Below are positions 31,691 through 40,838 of a DNA stretch of 46,335 nt, one piece after another; the first letter of the stretch is position 1, and each line of letters starts with the position of its first letter. The notes beneath the pieces were generated by a model that was not told the origin of the DNA, did not search any database, and saw only the letters and a program-made list of their open reading frames with translations. Source of the stretch: Sphingomonas bacterium (GTDB taxonomy: Bacteria; Pseudomonadota; Alphaproteobacteria; Sphingomonadales; Sphingomonadaceae); NCBI RefSeq assembly GCF_028292965.1, contig NZ_JAQGLG010000141.1, positions 1-46,335 of the forward strand, written 5' to 3'. The translations under genes and the position numbers were made by a program.

Positions 31691-32290
31691 ATGGCGCGCA
31701 CACAGGCGGCGGATTACGAGCAGCGCAGGGAAGCGATCCTCGACAAGGCGGCGCATCTGTTCGCCCGTATGGGCTTCACCGGTGCGTCGGTGTCCGATCT
31801 CGCCGCGGCGTGCGAGACAAGCAAGTCGCTGATCTATCATTATTACCCGTCCAAGGAGGACGTGCTCTACGGCGTGATGGTCTCGCACCTCGACCAGTTG
31901 GTGCAGGATGTCGATCAGGTTCTGTCGCACGAGGCCGCGCCGACCGAGCTGCTCAGCGCGCTGATCCACAGCTTCATGCGCCATTATATTGGCGCGGCGG
32001 ATCGCCAGAAGGTGCTGCTCAACGAGCTCGGCAATCTGCCGGTCGACAGGCGCAAGATCATCATCGACAAGCAGCGCGGCGTGCTCGACGCCGTGCAGAA
32101 GCTGCTTGAGGCGATCCATCCGGTGCTGGCCGGGGACGCCGTTCTCGCGCGCGCTCAGACGATGCTGCTGTTCGGTATGATCAACTGGACCCACACCTGG
32201 TTCGATCCGGCCGGTCCGGTCTCCGCAGACGAATTCGCCGATATGGCGCTCGACCGTATCCTCGCGCCGATCAAGGCGCGGCGCGGGTAG
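31691..32290 (+). CDS. paaR: TetR-family regulator, probable PaaR of phenylacetate catabolism
   Basis: A 199-residue repressor with an N-terminal TetR helix-turn-helix (RREAILDKAAHLFARMGFTGASVSDLAAACETSKSLIYHYYPSKEDVL) and an all-helical ligand domain. Its position between the oxoacid dehydrogenase and paaABCDE, and the related palindromes at 31659, 36201 and 37937, make it a good candidate for the phenylacetyl-CoA-responsive repressor. That ligand is inferred from PaaR of other bacteria. ATG 31691 follows GGGG at 6-9 bases. Confidence 0.78.
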   Translation: MARTQAADYEQRREAILDKAAHLFARMGFTGASVSDLAAACETSKSLIYHYYPSKEDVLYGVMVSHLDQLVQDVDQVLSHEAAPTELLSALIHSFMRHYIGAADRQKVLLNELGNLPVDRRKIIIDKQRGVLDAVQKLLEAIHPVLAGDAVLARAQTMLLFGMINWTHTWFDPAGPVSADEFADMALDRILAPIKARRG

Positions 32291-32337
32291 CCTCGTTCTT
32301 TGGTCTCCCCTGTTCGGCGATGGTTGCCAAATTAAGT

Positions 32338-32444
32338 CGTCATGCTGAACTTGTTTCAGCATCCATGCGCGGTCAATCGATCCAAGAGCGCCGCTCCTGT
32401 GGCAATTGATCGCGCATGGACCCTGAAACAAGTTCAGGGTGACG
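32338..32444. repeat. Imperfect inverted repeat (REP-like) between the TetR gene and paaE
   Basis: Two 33-base arms (32338-32370 and 32412-32444) pair with a few mismatches; each contains the core CTGAACTTGTTTCAG or its complement and CCATGCGC. Pairing continues inward with lower quality, leaving a loop of about 20 bases around 32381-32400. Elements with this core are common between genes in sphingomonads, so it is probably a dispersed repeat. It lies between convergent genes and could also end transcription on both strands. Confidence 0.75.
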
Positions 32445-32492
32445 GTCGAGGAGGTGAGGCTATCCCCTGAAGCGAGGGGCTAGAAGAAGCAC

Positions 32493-33572
32493 TCAGGCGT
32501 CGTAATCCAGCACCACGTCGTCGGTCAGCGGGACGGCCTGGCAGGTCAGCACATAACCCTGCGCGACCTCGTCGGCGCTGAGGCCGTAATTGGCCTTCAT
32601 CGTCACTTCCCCGCTGATCAGCCGCGCCCGGCACGTCGCGCAGACGCCGGCCTTGCAGGCGAACGGCGCGGGCGTGCCGGCGGCACGGGCGTTTTCGAGG
32701 ATGCTGCCCTTGCTCGCGTCGAAGGCGATGGTGCGGCGACGGCCTTCGAGTTTGACCTGAACCTTGAGCCCCTCGGCTTTCTGTTCGACCGCGCGTGCCG
32801 CAGCGAGTTGCGCCGCCGATAGCTCGCCCACCGTGAAGCGCTCGACCAGGATCCGGTCGGTTGGCACGCCGGCCTCGATCAGGCCCTGCTCGACCGCTTC
32901 CATCATCGGGCCGGGTCCGCAGATGAACGCGGCGTCGATCGTCTCGGGGTCGACCAGCGAGGCGAGCACCTGCCTGATCTTGGCGCCGTCGAGGCGGCCG
33001 TTGAACAGGTCGAACTCGTCCTCGCCCTCATCCTCGAGGAAGTGGTAAATTTGCAGCCGGTCCATGAAGCGGTTCTTGAGCGCGGCCAGTTCCTCCAGAA
33101 ACATGATCGAGCCCGAGGCGCGATTGCCGTAGAGCAGGGTGAAGCTGCTGTGCGGCTCGGCGACGAGCGAGGTCTTGAGCAGCGACAGCACCGGGGTGAT
33201 CCCCGATCCGCCGGCGAAGCCTACATAGGTCGCGCTGCGCGCCGGATCGAAGGTCCAGGTGAAGCTGCCATGCGGCGCCATCACATCCAGCGTGTCGCCG
33301 GCGGCGAGCGTCTGGTTTGCCCAGGTCGAGAACAGGCCGCCATTGATCTGCTTGATCGCGACCCGCAGCTCGTCCTCGTGCGGCGCGACACAAAGCGAAT
33401 AGTTGCGCCGGACTTCCTCGCCATCGATGTGGGTGCGCAGCGTCAGGTGCTGGCCGGGCACGAAGCGAAAGGCCTCCCGCAAGCCTTCGGGAAGCTCGAA
33501 GCGCAGCGATACCGCGTCGTCGATCTCGCGCCGCACGTATGCGATCTTCAGCGAATGGAATGCGGCCGACAT
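32493..33572 (-). CDS. paaE: Phenylacetyl-CoA epoxidase reductase subunit PaaE
   Basis: A 359-residue oxidoreductase that passes electrons from NADPH to the diiron PaaA. Order: FAD-binding domain (RRNYSLCVAP), NAD(P)-binding domain (VGFAGGSGITPVLSLLKTSL, FICGPGPMMEAVEQGL), and C-terminal plant-type 2Fe-2S ferredoxin domain with CKAGVCATCRA and a distal C in LTCQ. The start is ATG 33572, 10 bases after the PaaD stop; the ORF reading to 33878 only shadows paaD. Last gene of the paaABCDE operon. Confidence 0.95.
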   Translation of the reverse strand: MSAAFHSLKIAYVRREIDDAVSLRFELPEGLREAFRFVPGQHLTLRTHIDGEEVRRNYSLCVAPHEDELRVAIKQINGGLFSTWANQTLAAGDTLDVMAPHGSFTWTFDPARSATYVGFAGGSGITPVLSLLKTSLVAEPHSSFTLLYGNRASGSIMFLEELAALKNRFMDRLQIYHFLEDEGEDEFDLFNGRLDGAKIRQVLASLVDPETIDAAFICGPGPMMEAVEQGLIEAGVPTDRILVERFTVGELSAAQLAAARAVEQKAEGLKVQVKLEGRRRTIAFDASKGSILENARAAGTPAPFACKAGVCATCRARLISGEVTMKANYGLSADEVAQGYVLTCQAVPLTDDVVLDYDA

Positions 33573-33582
33573 GGGCGTCCCC

Positions 33583-34080
33583 TCAGTGACATTTGAAACG
33601 GTCGAACGGTTCGAGGCAGTCGGTGCAGCGCCACTGCGCCTTGCACGGCGTCGAGCCGAAGCGGCTGACCTCGACGGTCTCGGTCGAGCCGCAGCGCGGG
33701 CATTCGACCACATCGGTGCTGCGCAACGAAGGCGAGGGCGCGCCGCGCGGGGGTGGGGCGATGCCGTAAGCCTTGAGCTGTTCGCGGCCGCGCTCGGTGA
33801 TCCAGTCGGTGGTCCAGGCCGGCGATAGCTGGGTCTCGATTGCGACCGCACCGAAGCCGCCTTCGTCGAGCGCCGCACGTATCGCCATCTCGATCGCGAC
33901 CGTCGCCGGGCAGCCGGTATAGGTCGGCGTGATCAGCACCGCCGGCGGATCGGTGCACACCCCGCGCACGATGCCGAGATCGACCACCGAGACGACCGGA
34001 ATCTCAGGGTCCAGCACGGTGTCGAGAATTGCCCTGATCCGGTCCTCGGCGCCTGCATCCAGTGGCACGGCTATGGCCAT
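33583..34080 (-). CDS. paaD: Phenylacetyl-CoA epoxidase accessory protein PaaD
   Basis: A 165-residue protein with a MIP18/DUF59 domain (LDTVLDPEIPVVSVVDLGIVRGV, TPTYTGCPA) and a C-terminal zinc ribbon (CPRCGS...CTDC). PaaD is thought to help assemble the iron-sulfur or diiron centres of the epoxidase. It lies between paaC (3-base gap) and paaE (10-base gap). Confidence 0.95.
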   Translation of the reverse strand: MAIAVPLDAGAEDRIRAILDTVLDPEIPVVSVVDLGIVRGVCTDPPAVLITPTYTGCPATVAIEMAIRAALDEGGFGAVAIETQLSPAWTTDWITERGREQLKAYGIAPPPRGAPSPSLRSTDVVECPRCGSTETVEVSRFGSTPCKAQWRCTDCLEPFDRFKCH

Positions 34081-34083
34081 GTC

Positions 34084-34872
34084 CTACCAGACGGCATCCG
34101 GATAGGTGCGCGGCAGATACTGCATCGGCGCCAGCAGATGGCCGAGATGCTCGCTGTGATGGCCGCGTCGCCCACCGCGTACCGCGCGGGGATAAGCGGG
34201 CAGCGGCAACGTCGCTTCGCGCAATACTTCCTCGACCCGCGCGTCGAAGTCTGCGCGCAAAGTGGCGCGATCGACCGCGATGCCCTCGGCCGCCAGCGCC
34301 AGCTCGGTCTCGTCCATGTCGAACATCTCTTCGACGAAGCGCCAGCACCAGTCGAACCCATCGACCATGCGCTCATGGCTCTCATCGGTGCCATCACCGA
34401 GCCGGATCACCCAGTCGGCGGACAGCTCGGCATGATAGCGCACTTCCTTGACCGCCTTGGCGGCGATTTCGGCGAGGCGCGGCTCGGTCGAATGGGCAAG
34501 CGCGTCGAACAGCGCGACCTGCATCGTCGAGAACAGGAACTGGCGCGCCATCGTCCGCGCAAAGTCGCCATTGGGCTGCTCGACCAGCAGGCAGTTGCGG
34601 AAGGCCAGCACGTCGCGGTGAAAGGCGAGGCGGTCGGCGTCGCGGCCCGTGCCCTCGACGGTGCCGGCGATGCCGAGGAACAGGATCGCCTGGCCGACCA
34701 GGTCGAGCGCGAAATTGGCCAGGCTGAGATCGACCTCCAGCGCCGGCGCATGGCCGCACCATTCGCCGAGCCGCTGGCCGAGGATCAGGCTGTCGTCGCC
34801 GAGGCGCAGCGCATATTCGAACAGCGCTTCGTCGCGCGTCGCGGGTGCGGCGGTGGAAAGCGTCGCGGTCAT
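34084..34872 (-). CDS. paaC: Phenylacetyl-CoA epoxidase structural subunit PaaC
   Basis: A 262-residue ferritin-like protein (FEYALRLGDDSLILGQRLGEWCGHAPALEVDLSLANFALDLVGQA). In the PaaABCE complex it scaffolds PaaA; the fold resembles a diiron subunit, but the metal ligands are largely lost in the family. The ATG at 34872 overlaps the paaB stop by 4 bases. The ORF that reads on to 35142 is a shadow over paaB. Confidence 0.95.
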   Translation of the reverse strand: MTATLSTAAPATRDEALFEYALRLGDDSLILGQRLGEWCGHAPALEVDLSLANFALDLVGQAILFLGIAGTVEGTGRDADRLAFHRDVLAFRNCLLVEQPNGDFARTMARQFLFSTMQVALFDALAHSTEPRLAEIAAKAVKEVRYHAELSADWVIRLGDGTDESHERMVDGFDWCWRFVEEMFDMDETELALAAEGIAVDRATLRADFDARVEEVLREATLPLPAYPRAVRGGRRGHHSEHLGHLLAPMQYLPRTYPDAVW

Positions 34873-35153
34873 ATGTGCGTCACGACGTCCGGGATGTCGT
34901 AGAAGGTCGGGTGGCGATAGATCTTGCTCTCGGCGGGTTCGAACATCGGTCCGTCCTGTGCCGGATCTGACGCGACGATATCGCTCGACCGCACCACCCA
35001 CAGGCTGATGCCCTCTTGCCGGCGGGTATAGACGTCGCGCGCATGGCGCAGCGCGAGCTCGGAATCGGGCGCGTGGACCGATCCGACATGCTTGTGGGAC
35101 AAGCCGCCCTTCGAGCGGATGAACACTTCCCAAAGGGGCCAATCGCGGCTCAT
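34869..35153 (-). CDS. paaB: Phenylacetyl-CoA epoxidase subunit PaaB
   Basis: A 94-residue protein of full family length with WPLWEVFIRSKGGLSHKHVGSVHAPDSELALRHARDVYTRR and the C-terminal SKIYRHPTFYDIP. It bridges PaaAC heterodimers in the active complex. It starts 15 bases after paaA and overlaps paaC. Confidence 0.96.
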   Translation of the reverse strand: MSRDWPLWEVFIRSKGGLSHKHVGSVHAPDSELALRHARDVYTRRQEGISLWVVRSSDIVASDPAQDGPMFEPAESKIYRHPTFYDIPDVVTHI

Positions 35154-35168
35154 CGTTTCTCTTCCTGT

Positions 35169-36161
35169 TCAGGCCGCAAGCCGCGCGACGCGCTTGGCTT
35201 CATGGGCATCGGCGGCTTCGCGAACCCAGGCGCCTTCGTCCCAGGCGGCGCGGCGCGCCTTCATGCGTTCCTTGGCGACCGGCCCTTCGCCGCGCACCAC
35301 CGCATAGAATTCCTCCCAGTCGACCGCGCCGAAATCATAGGCGCCGCGCGCCTCGTTCCAGACGAGATCGGGATCGGGCACGGTGAGGCCGAGAAACTCC
35401 GCCTGCGGCACGCTGATATCGACGAACTTCTGGCGCAGCTCGTCGTTGCTGTCGCGCTTGATACGCCAGCGGAAGCTCTGCGCCGAATTGGGCGAATTCT
35501 CGTCCGGCGGGCCGAACATCATCAGTGACGGCCACCACCAGCGGTTGAGCGCATCCTGCGCCATGGCGCGCTGCTCCGGCGTGCCATTGGCCATGGCGAT
35601 CATGATCTCATAGCCTTGGCGCTGGTGGAAACTCTCCTCCTTGCACACCTTGACCATCGCCCGGGCATAGGGGCCATAGGAGGTGCGCTGCAACGGCACC
35701 TGGTTCATGATCGCGGCACCATCGACCAGCCAGCCGATCGCGCCGATGTCCGCCCAGGTAAGCGTCGGATAGTTGAAGATCGTGCTGTACTTGGCCTTGC
35801 CGGCATGCAGCGCCTCGATCATCTGGTCGCGGCTCGTGCCGAGCGTCTCGGCGGCGCAATAGAGATACAGGCCATGGCCCGCCTCGTCCTGCACCTTGGC
35901 GAGCAGCACAGCCTTGCGGCGTAGAGAGGGGGCGCGGGAGATCCAGTTGCCCTCGGGCAGCATGCCGACGATCTCGCTATGCGCATGCTGCGAGATTTGT
36001 CGCACCAAAGTGCGGCGATAGGCCTCGGGCATCCAGTCCTTGGGCTCGATGAATTCGTCCGCCGCGACGCGCGCCTCGAACGCCGCGATCAGCGCCGGAT
36101 CTTCGGCGTTGATCGGGGTCGCTGCCTTCGCGTCGGTCTTGCCAAGTTCGGTCGTGTACAT
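35169..36161 (-). CDS. paaA: Phenylacetyl-CoA epoxidase catalytic subunit PaaA
   Basis: A 330-residue diiron oxygenase that epoxidises the ring of phenylacetyl-CoA (1,2-epoxide). Ferritin-like helices carry the iron ligand motifs [28 protein letters not shown] and [15 protein letters not shown] 36161 fits known PaaA N-termini (MYTTELGK); the ORF extends to 36215 into the promoter region. First gene of paaABCDE, with a near-consensus promoter and a perfect palindrome 40 bases upstream. Confidence 0.97.
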   Translation of the reverse strand: MYTTELGKTDAKAATPINAEDPALIAAFEARVAADEFIEPKDWMPEAYRRTLVRQISQHAHSEIVGMLPEGNWISRAPSLRRKAVLLAKVQDEAGHGLYLYCAAETLGTSRDQMIEALHAGKAKYSTIFNYPTLTWADIGAIGWLVDGAAIMNQVPLQRTSYGPYARAMVKVCKEESFHQRQGYEIMIAMANGTPEQRAMAQDALNRWWWPSLMMFGPPDENSPNSAQSFRWRIKRDSNDELRQKFVDISVPQAEFLGLTVPDPDLVWNEARGAYDFGAVDWEEFYAVVRGEGPVAKERMKARRAAWDEGAWVREAADAHEAKRVARLAA

Positions 36162-36188
36162 CGGACATTTCCCTAGTTGCGGGAGAAC

Positions 36189-36215
36189 TTTATAATTAGC
36201 TGACCGTTCGGTCAA
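36189..36215 (-). promoter_or_regulatory. Promoter of paaABCDE
   Basis: Read on the minus strand: TTGACC (36215-36210) as -35, a 15-base spacer, and TATAAA (36194-36189) as -10, each 5 of 6 to the housekeeping consensus. The spacer is short. The perfect TGACCG-CGGTCA palindrome covers the -35 element and spacer, the ideal place for repression. Confidence 0.65.
36201..36214. promoter_or_regulatory. Candidate PaaR operator at the paaA promoter
   Basis: TGACCGTTCGGTCA: perfect 6-base arms around TT, lying over the -35 element of the paaA promoter. Related sequences occur at 31659-31672 and 37937-37950, all in front of paa-related genes. Confidence 0.7.
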
Positions 36216-36224
36216 CCAATTTCT

Positions 36225-37427
36225 TCAAACGCGTTCGATGACCAGCGCGATACCTTGGCCCACCCCGATGCACATGGTGCACAAAGCGCGCTTGCCGCCG
36301 CTACGCATCAGCTCCTCCGTCGCGGTCAGCGCGAGTCGCGCGCCCGACATGCCGAGCGGGTGGCCCAATGCGATCGCGCCGCCATTCGGGTTCACGTGCG
36401 CCGCATCGTCGGCGAGGCCGAGCCGGCGCAGCACCGCGAGGCCCTGGCTGGCAAAGGCTTCGTTGAGCTCGATCAGGTCGATATCGGCGACCGTGAGGCC
36501 GAGCCGTGCGAGCAGCTTCTCGCTGGCCGGGGCAGGGCCGATGCCCATGATGCGCGGCGGCACGCCCGCCACACCGCCACCGAGGATGCGCGCACGGGCC
36601 GTCAGCCCATGCTTCTCGACCGCCGCAGCGCTGGCGATGATCAGCGCAGCCGCGCCGTCATTGACACCCGACGCGTTGCCGGCAGTGACCGTGCCGTTCG
36701 GTCGGACGATCGGCTTCAGCTTGCCGAGCGCCTCGGCGCTGGTTTCGCGCGGATGCTCGTCGCGTGAGACGATGAGCGCGTCGCCCTTCTTCTGCGGGAT
36801 GGTGACGGGCACGATCTCGGCATCGAAACGTCCCGACGCCTGCGCGGCGGCGGCGCGGCGCTGGCTCTCGGCGGCGAAGCGATCCTGATCCTCGCGCGAG
36901 ATGCCGAACTCGTCCGCGACATTCTCGGCGGTTTCCGGCATCGAATCGATCCCGAACTCGGCCTTCAGCTTGCCGTTGACGAAGCGCCAGCCGATCGTCG
37001 TGTCATAGACCGCATTGGCGCGGCTGAAGGCGCTCTCGGCCTTGGGCATCACGAAGGGCGCGCGGCTCATGCTTTCGACCCCGCCGGCGACGATCAGGTC
37101 GGCATCGCCCGCCTTGATTGCGCGCGCTGCCATCGCCACCGCGTCGAGGCCGGAGCCGCACAACCGGTTGATCGTCGTGCCCGGCGCGCTCTCGCCCAGC
37201 CCGCCGAGCAGCGCCGCCATGCGCGCGACATTGCGATTGTCCTCGCCGGCCTGGTTGGCACAGCCCATGATCACGTCGTCGAGCGCCGACCAGTCGATGC
37301 CGGGGTTGCGCTCGGCCAGCGCGCGGAGCGGAATCGCCGCCAGATCATCGGCACGTACCGAGGCGAGCGCGCCGCCATAACGGCCGATCGGGGTGCGGAT
37401 TGCGTCGCAGATATAGGCGTCAGCCAT
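36225..37427 (-). CDS. paaJ: 3-oxoadipyl-CoA/3-oxo-5,6-dehydrosuberyl-CoA thiolase PaaJ
   Basis: A 400-residue thiolase that makes the last cleavages of phenylacetate breakdown (to acetyl-CoA and succinyl-CoA). Catalytic residues: C in INRLCGSGLDAV (near 90), H in GGAIALGHPLGMSG and C in CTMCIGVGQG. The PcaF/PaaJ type is shown by GCANQAGEDNRNVARMAALLGG. ATG 37427 has GAGGAAG 6 bases upstream; the ATG at 37433 touches that site and is less likely. It overlaps paaI. Confidence 0.93.
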   Translation of the reverse strand: MADAYICDAIRTPIGRYGGALASVRADDLAAIPLRALAERNPGIDWSALDDVIMGCANQAGEDNRNVARMAALLGGLGESAPGTTINRLCGSGLDAVAMAARAIKAGDADLIVAGGVESMSRAPFVMPKAESAFSRANAVYDTTIGWRFVNGKLKAEFGIDSMPETAENVADEFGISREDQDRFAAESQRRAAAAQASGRFDAEIVPVTIPQKKGDALIVSRDEHPRETSAEALGKLKPIVRPNGTVTAGNASGVNDGAAALIIASAAAVEKHGLTARARILGGGVAGVPPRIMGIGPAPASEKLLARLGLTVADIDLIELNEAFASQGLAVLRRLGLADDAAHVNPNGGAIALGHPLGMSGARLALTATEELMRSGGKRALCTMCIGVGQGIALVIERV

Positions 37428-37914
37428 GGTCATCTTCCTCGTTCGTCACGATGGGGCCGCCGACGGTGCGCGACAGGCATTGAAGTTGTGCGACGATGCG
37501 CCCGTCCCCGGCGCGCACCTCGATCGTATAGGAACCGCTGCGCCCGGCCAGCGCGGTCTCGCGCGCTTCGGCGATCAGGTCCTCGCCGACCTGGGCCGGG
37601 CCGAGGAACAGGATCGACGCCCCCTGCGCCATGGCGGCCCGGTTGTGCGAATTGCAGGCATAGGCGAAAGCCGAGTCCGCCAGCGCGAAGATCATCCCGC
37701 CATGCGCCGTGCCGTGCCCGTTGAGCATGTCGGCGCGCACCTTCATGCGCACCCGGGCATAACCGGCACGCGCCTCCTCCAAGATGAGACCCCAGGCCGG
37801 TGCGGTACCCTCCTTGGCTATCAATTGCTCGGCAACCTGGCGCGCCAGCGCGTCGCTTTCGGCGTCAATCGGGGTGTCGGATCGAATCTCCATGCCGCGT
37901 TCGTAGCGCGCCAT
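37420..37914 (-). CDS. paaI: Hydroxyphenylacetyl-CoA thioesterase PaaI
   Basis: A 164-residue hotdog-fold thioesterase. The catalytic region NGHGTAHGGMIFALADSAFAYACNS is intact, with the conserved HGG and the Asp of LAD. PaaI releases CoA from dead-end or inhibitory phenylacetyl-CoA derivatives. ATG 37914 and ATG 37893 are both possible starts; neither has a strong ribosome binding site. It leads the minus-strand paaI-paaJ pair, divergent from paaG across a 67-base region with a degenerate operator. Confidence 0.92.
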   Translation of the reverse strand: MARYERGMEIRSDTPIDAESDALARQVAEQLIAKEGTAPAWGLILEEARAGYARVRMKVRADMLNGHGTAHGGMIFALADSAFAYACNSHNRAAMAQGASILFLGPAQVGEDLIAEARETALAGRSGSYTIEVRAGDGRIVAQLQCLSRTVGGPIVTNEEDDHG

Positions 37915-37936
37915 TTTACGCTTGCCAATAAATGTC

Positions 37937-37950
37937 TGACCGGGCAGTCT
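37937..37950. promoter_or_regulatory. Degenerate PaaR-type operator in the paaI-paaG divergent region
   Basis: TGACCGGGCAGTCT has the left arm TGACCG intact and matches the right arm CGGTCA at 4 of 6 positions, with the same 2-base spacer as the paaA site. Its central position between paaI and paaG would allow control of both. Confidence 0.5.
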
Positions 37951-37981
37951 ATTAATTATTGAGGACGGAGAGAGTGCTGCC

Positions 37982-38773
37982 TTGGCCTATGGAACGATCA
38001 TCTTCGAACGGGCCGAAGGCGTCGCGCGGCTGACGCTGAACCGCCCCGATCGGCTGAACAGCTTCAACACCATCATGCATGGCGAGGTGGCCGAAGCGCT
38101 GGCCATCGCCGCCGATGATGGCGACGTGCGCGCCGTGCTGCTCACCGGCGCCGGACGCGGTTTCTGCGCCGGGCAGGATCTGTCCGACCGCGCGGTCGCG
38201 CCGGGCGCGAAGCCCGTCGATCTTGGTGATTCGATCGACCGTTATTACGGCCCGTTGATCCGGCGGCTGACCTCGCTCGACAAGCCGACGATCTGTGCGG
38301 TCAACGGTGTCGCGGCCGGGGCGGGGGCCAATATCGCGCTGGCCTGCGACATCGTCTTCGCGGCGCGCAGCGCGAAGTTTATCCAGTCCTTTGCCAATAT
38401 CGGGCTGATCCCGGATTCGGGCGGCACCTGGGTGCTGCCGCGGCTGATCGGCCAGGCCCGCGCGCTCGGCCTCGCTTTGACCGGCGAGCCGCTATCGGCC
38501 GAGAAGGCCGAAGCCTGGGGCATGATCTGGAAATGCGTCGACGACGATGCGCTCGATGCCGAGGCCTCGGCGCTGGCGGTACGCTTCGCCAAGGGGCCGA
38601 CGCGTGGTCTCGCCGCGACCAAGCACGCCATTCGCGCTTCCTCGCTCAAGTCGCTCGAGGATGAGCTGTTGATCGAGCGCGACCTGATGCGCGAGCTCGG
38701 GCAGAGTGCCGATTATCAGGAGGGCGTGGCGGCCTTCATGGCCAAGCGCAGCCCGAACTTCACGGGTCGCTGA
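37982..38773 (+). CDS. paaG: 1,2-epoxyphenylacetyl-CoA isomerase PaaG
   Basis: A 263-residue crotonase-fold enzyme that converts the ring epoxide to oxepin-CoA. LTLNRPDRLNSFN, LLTGAGRGFCAGQDL, VAAGAGANIALACDIV and IGLIPDSGGTWVLPRLIG mark the oxyanion-hole and active-site Asp regions of PaaG rather than PaaF. It begins at TTG 37982 with GGAGAG about 9 bases upstream; no nearby ATG gives a full N-terminus. First gene of the plus-strand paaG-paaZ operon. Confidence 0.93.
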   Translation: MAYGTIIFERAEGVARLTLNRPDRLNSFNTIMHGEVAEALAIAADDGDVRAVLLTGAGRGFCAGQDLSDRAVAPGAKPVDLGDSIDRYYGPLIRRLTSLDKPTICAVNGVAAGAGANIALACDIVFAARSAKFIQSFANIGLIPDSGGTWVLPRLIGQARALGLALTGEPLSAEKAEAWGMIWKCVDDDALDAEASALAVRFAKGPTRGLAATKHAIRASSLKSLEDELLIERDLMRELGQSADYQEGVAAFMAKRSPNFTGR

Positions 38774-38803
38774 CCCCTTCTTTTTACCTTCACGAGGTTC
38801 GAC

Positions 38804-40831
38804 ATGACGACGACGCTTCTCAACTATGCGGCCGATCAGTGGGTCGCCGCGACCGGTGGTGCCGTGCCGCTGCGTTCGGCAATCACCGGTGAGGTGGTTG
38901 CGGAGACAGGCAGCCAGGGCCTCGATTTCGGTGCGATGCTCGATCATGCGCGCACCGTCGGTGGCCCCGCGCTGCGGGCGATGACCTTCCATGCCCGCGC
39001 GCGCATGATCAAGGCGCTGGCCGAGGCGATCATGGCGCGCAAGGAGGAGCTGTACGCCCTCTCATGGGCGACCGGCGCGACGCGGAGCGACAGCTGGATC
39101 GATATCGAGGGTGGCGCCGGCACGTTGTTCGTCACCTCGTCCAAGGGGCGGCGCGAACTGCCCGACGACGTCATCCTGATCGATGGCGATGTCGAACCGA
39201 TCGGCAAGCGCGGCACCTTTGTCGGCCAGCATGTCTACACCTCGCTGCAGGGCGCGGCGGTGCATATCAACGCGTTCAACTTCCCCGTCTGGGGCATGCT
39301 CGAAAAGCTCGGACCGGCGCTGCTTGCCGGTGTGCCGGCGATCGTCAAGCCGGCCTCGGCCTCGGGCTATGTCGCGGAAGCGGCGTTCCGCATCATGATC
39401 GAGGCTGGCGTGCTGCCGGCGGGTGCGCTGCAGCTCATCATGGGGTCGACCGGCGATCTGCTCGATCACCTGACCTGCCAGGATGTCGTGTCCTTCACGG
39501 GTTCGGCCGACACCGCGCAGAAGCTGCAATCGCATCCGGTGATCGCGCGCGAGGCGGTGCGCTTCGTTGCCGAACGCGATTCGCTCAACGCCACGGTGCT
39601 CGGCCCCGACGCGGCACCCGGCACGCCCGAGTTCGACCTGTTCGTGAAGGAGGTCGTCAGGGAGATGACGACCAAGGCGGGACAGAAATGCACCGCGATC
39701 CGCCGCGCCTTCGTGCCGGCCGCGACGCTCGACGCGGTCGAGGCCGCGCTCAGCGAGAAGCTCGCCGAGATCGTGGTCGGCGATCCGCAGATCGAGGGCG
39801 TGACCATGGGCGCGCTCGCCAGCCTCGCCCAGTTGCAGGACGTGCGCGCCAAGGCACGTGAACTGGCCAGCGAGGCGCGGCTGGTGTTCGGCGATATCGA
39901 GAGCGTCGATGCGAAGGGCGACGATGCGGGGCAGGGGGCGTTCATCTCGCCGCTGCTGTTCCGCAGCGACGATCCCTGGTCGGCGAAGCTGATCCACGAT
40001 GTGGAGCCGTTCGGCCCGGTGTCGACCTTGATGCCGTACAAGGATCTCGACGACGCGATCGCATTGGCCAACCGCGGCAAGGGCTCGCTGGCCTTGTCCT
40101 TCTTCACCTATGATCCGGCGGTCGCGCGGCAGTTCGTGCTCGGCGCCGGGGCCTATCACGGCCGCGTCGTGCTGATCGATCGCGACTGCGCGCGTGAATC
40201 GACCGGTCACGGTTCGCCGCTACCGATGCTGATCCATGGCGGCCCCGGCCGCGCCGGCGGCGGCGAGGAGATGGGCGGCATCCGCGGCGTGAAGCATTAT
40301 ATGCAGCGCAGCGCCCTGCAGGGTTCGCCGCGCACCATCGCGGCGATCGTCAATCGCTGGCTGCCCGGTGCGCCCCAGCAGACCGGTGCGGTGCATCCCT
40401 TCCGCCTGCGCTTCGGCGAGCTCGATATCGGTTATACGCTGAACACCGCATCGCGCACCGTGACGCTGGAGGATATCGAGCATTTCGCCGAATTCACCGG
40501 CGACACCTTCTACGCGCACATGGACGAGGAAGCGGCGGCGGCGAACCCGTTCTTCCCCGGACGCGTCGCGCATGGCTATCTGATCCTGTCCTTTGCCGCC
40601 GGGCTGTTCGTCGATCCCGCGCCGGGTCCGGTGCTGGCCAATTACGGGCTGGATAATCTGCGCTTCCTCAAGCCGTTGTCGCCGGGCGAGGCGATCAAGG
40701 TGGCGCTCACCGTCAAGTCCAAGGCGCAGCGCAATCCCGAATATGGCGAGGTGCGCTGGGCCGTGCTGGTGACCGATGCGCAAGACGAGACGGTCGCGAC
40801 CTACGATCTGCTGACGATGAACGCGGTCTGA
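38804..40831 (+). CDS. paaZ: Oxepin-CoA hydrolase/semialdehyde dehydrogenase PaaZ
   Basis: A 675-residue bifunctional enzyme that opens the oxepin ring and oxidises the resulting aldehyde. The N-terminal aldehyde dehydrogenase domain (to about 520) has E257 (AERDSLN) and nucleophile C296 (GQKCTAIRR). The C-terminal MaoC-type (R)-hydratase domain has D567 and H572 in GDTFYAHMD, plus PGRVAHGYL. Both active sites look intact, so the toxic intermediate can be channelled. The start is 30 bases after paaG with a GAGG site. Confidence 0.96.
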   Translation: MTTTLLNYAADQWVAATGGAVPLRSAITGEVVAETGSQGLDFGAMLDHARTVGGPALRAMTFHARARMIKALAEAIMARKEELYALSWATGATRSDSWIDIEGGAGTLFVTSSKGRRELPDDVILIDGDVEPIGKRGTFVGQHVYTSLQGAAVHINAFNFPVWGMLEKLGPALLAGVPAIVKPASASGYVAEAAFRIMIEAGVLPAGALQLIMGSTGDLLDHLTCQDVVSFTGSADTAQKLQSHPVIAREAVRFVAERDSLNATVLGPDAAPGTPEFDLFVKEVVREMTTKAGQKCTAIRRAFVPAATLDAVEAALSEKLAEIVVGDPQIEGVTMGALASLAQLQDVRAKARELASEARLVFGDIESVDAKGDDAGQGAFISPLLFRSDDPWSAKLIHDVEPFGPVSTLMPYKDLDDAIALANRGKGSLALSFFTYDPAVARQFVLGAGAYHGRVVLIDRDCARESTGHGSPLPMLIHGGPGRAGGGEEMGGIRGVKHYMQRSALQGSPRTIAAIVNRWLPGAPQQTGAVHPFRLRFGELDIGYTLNTASRTVTLEDIEHFAEFTGDTFYAHMDEEAAAANPFFPGRVAHGYLILSFAAGLFVDPAPGPVLANYGLDNLRFLKPLSPGEAIKVALTVKSKAQRNPEYGEVRWAVLVTDAQDETVATYDLLTMNAV

Positions 40832-40838
40832 TCGGGCG

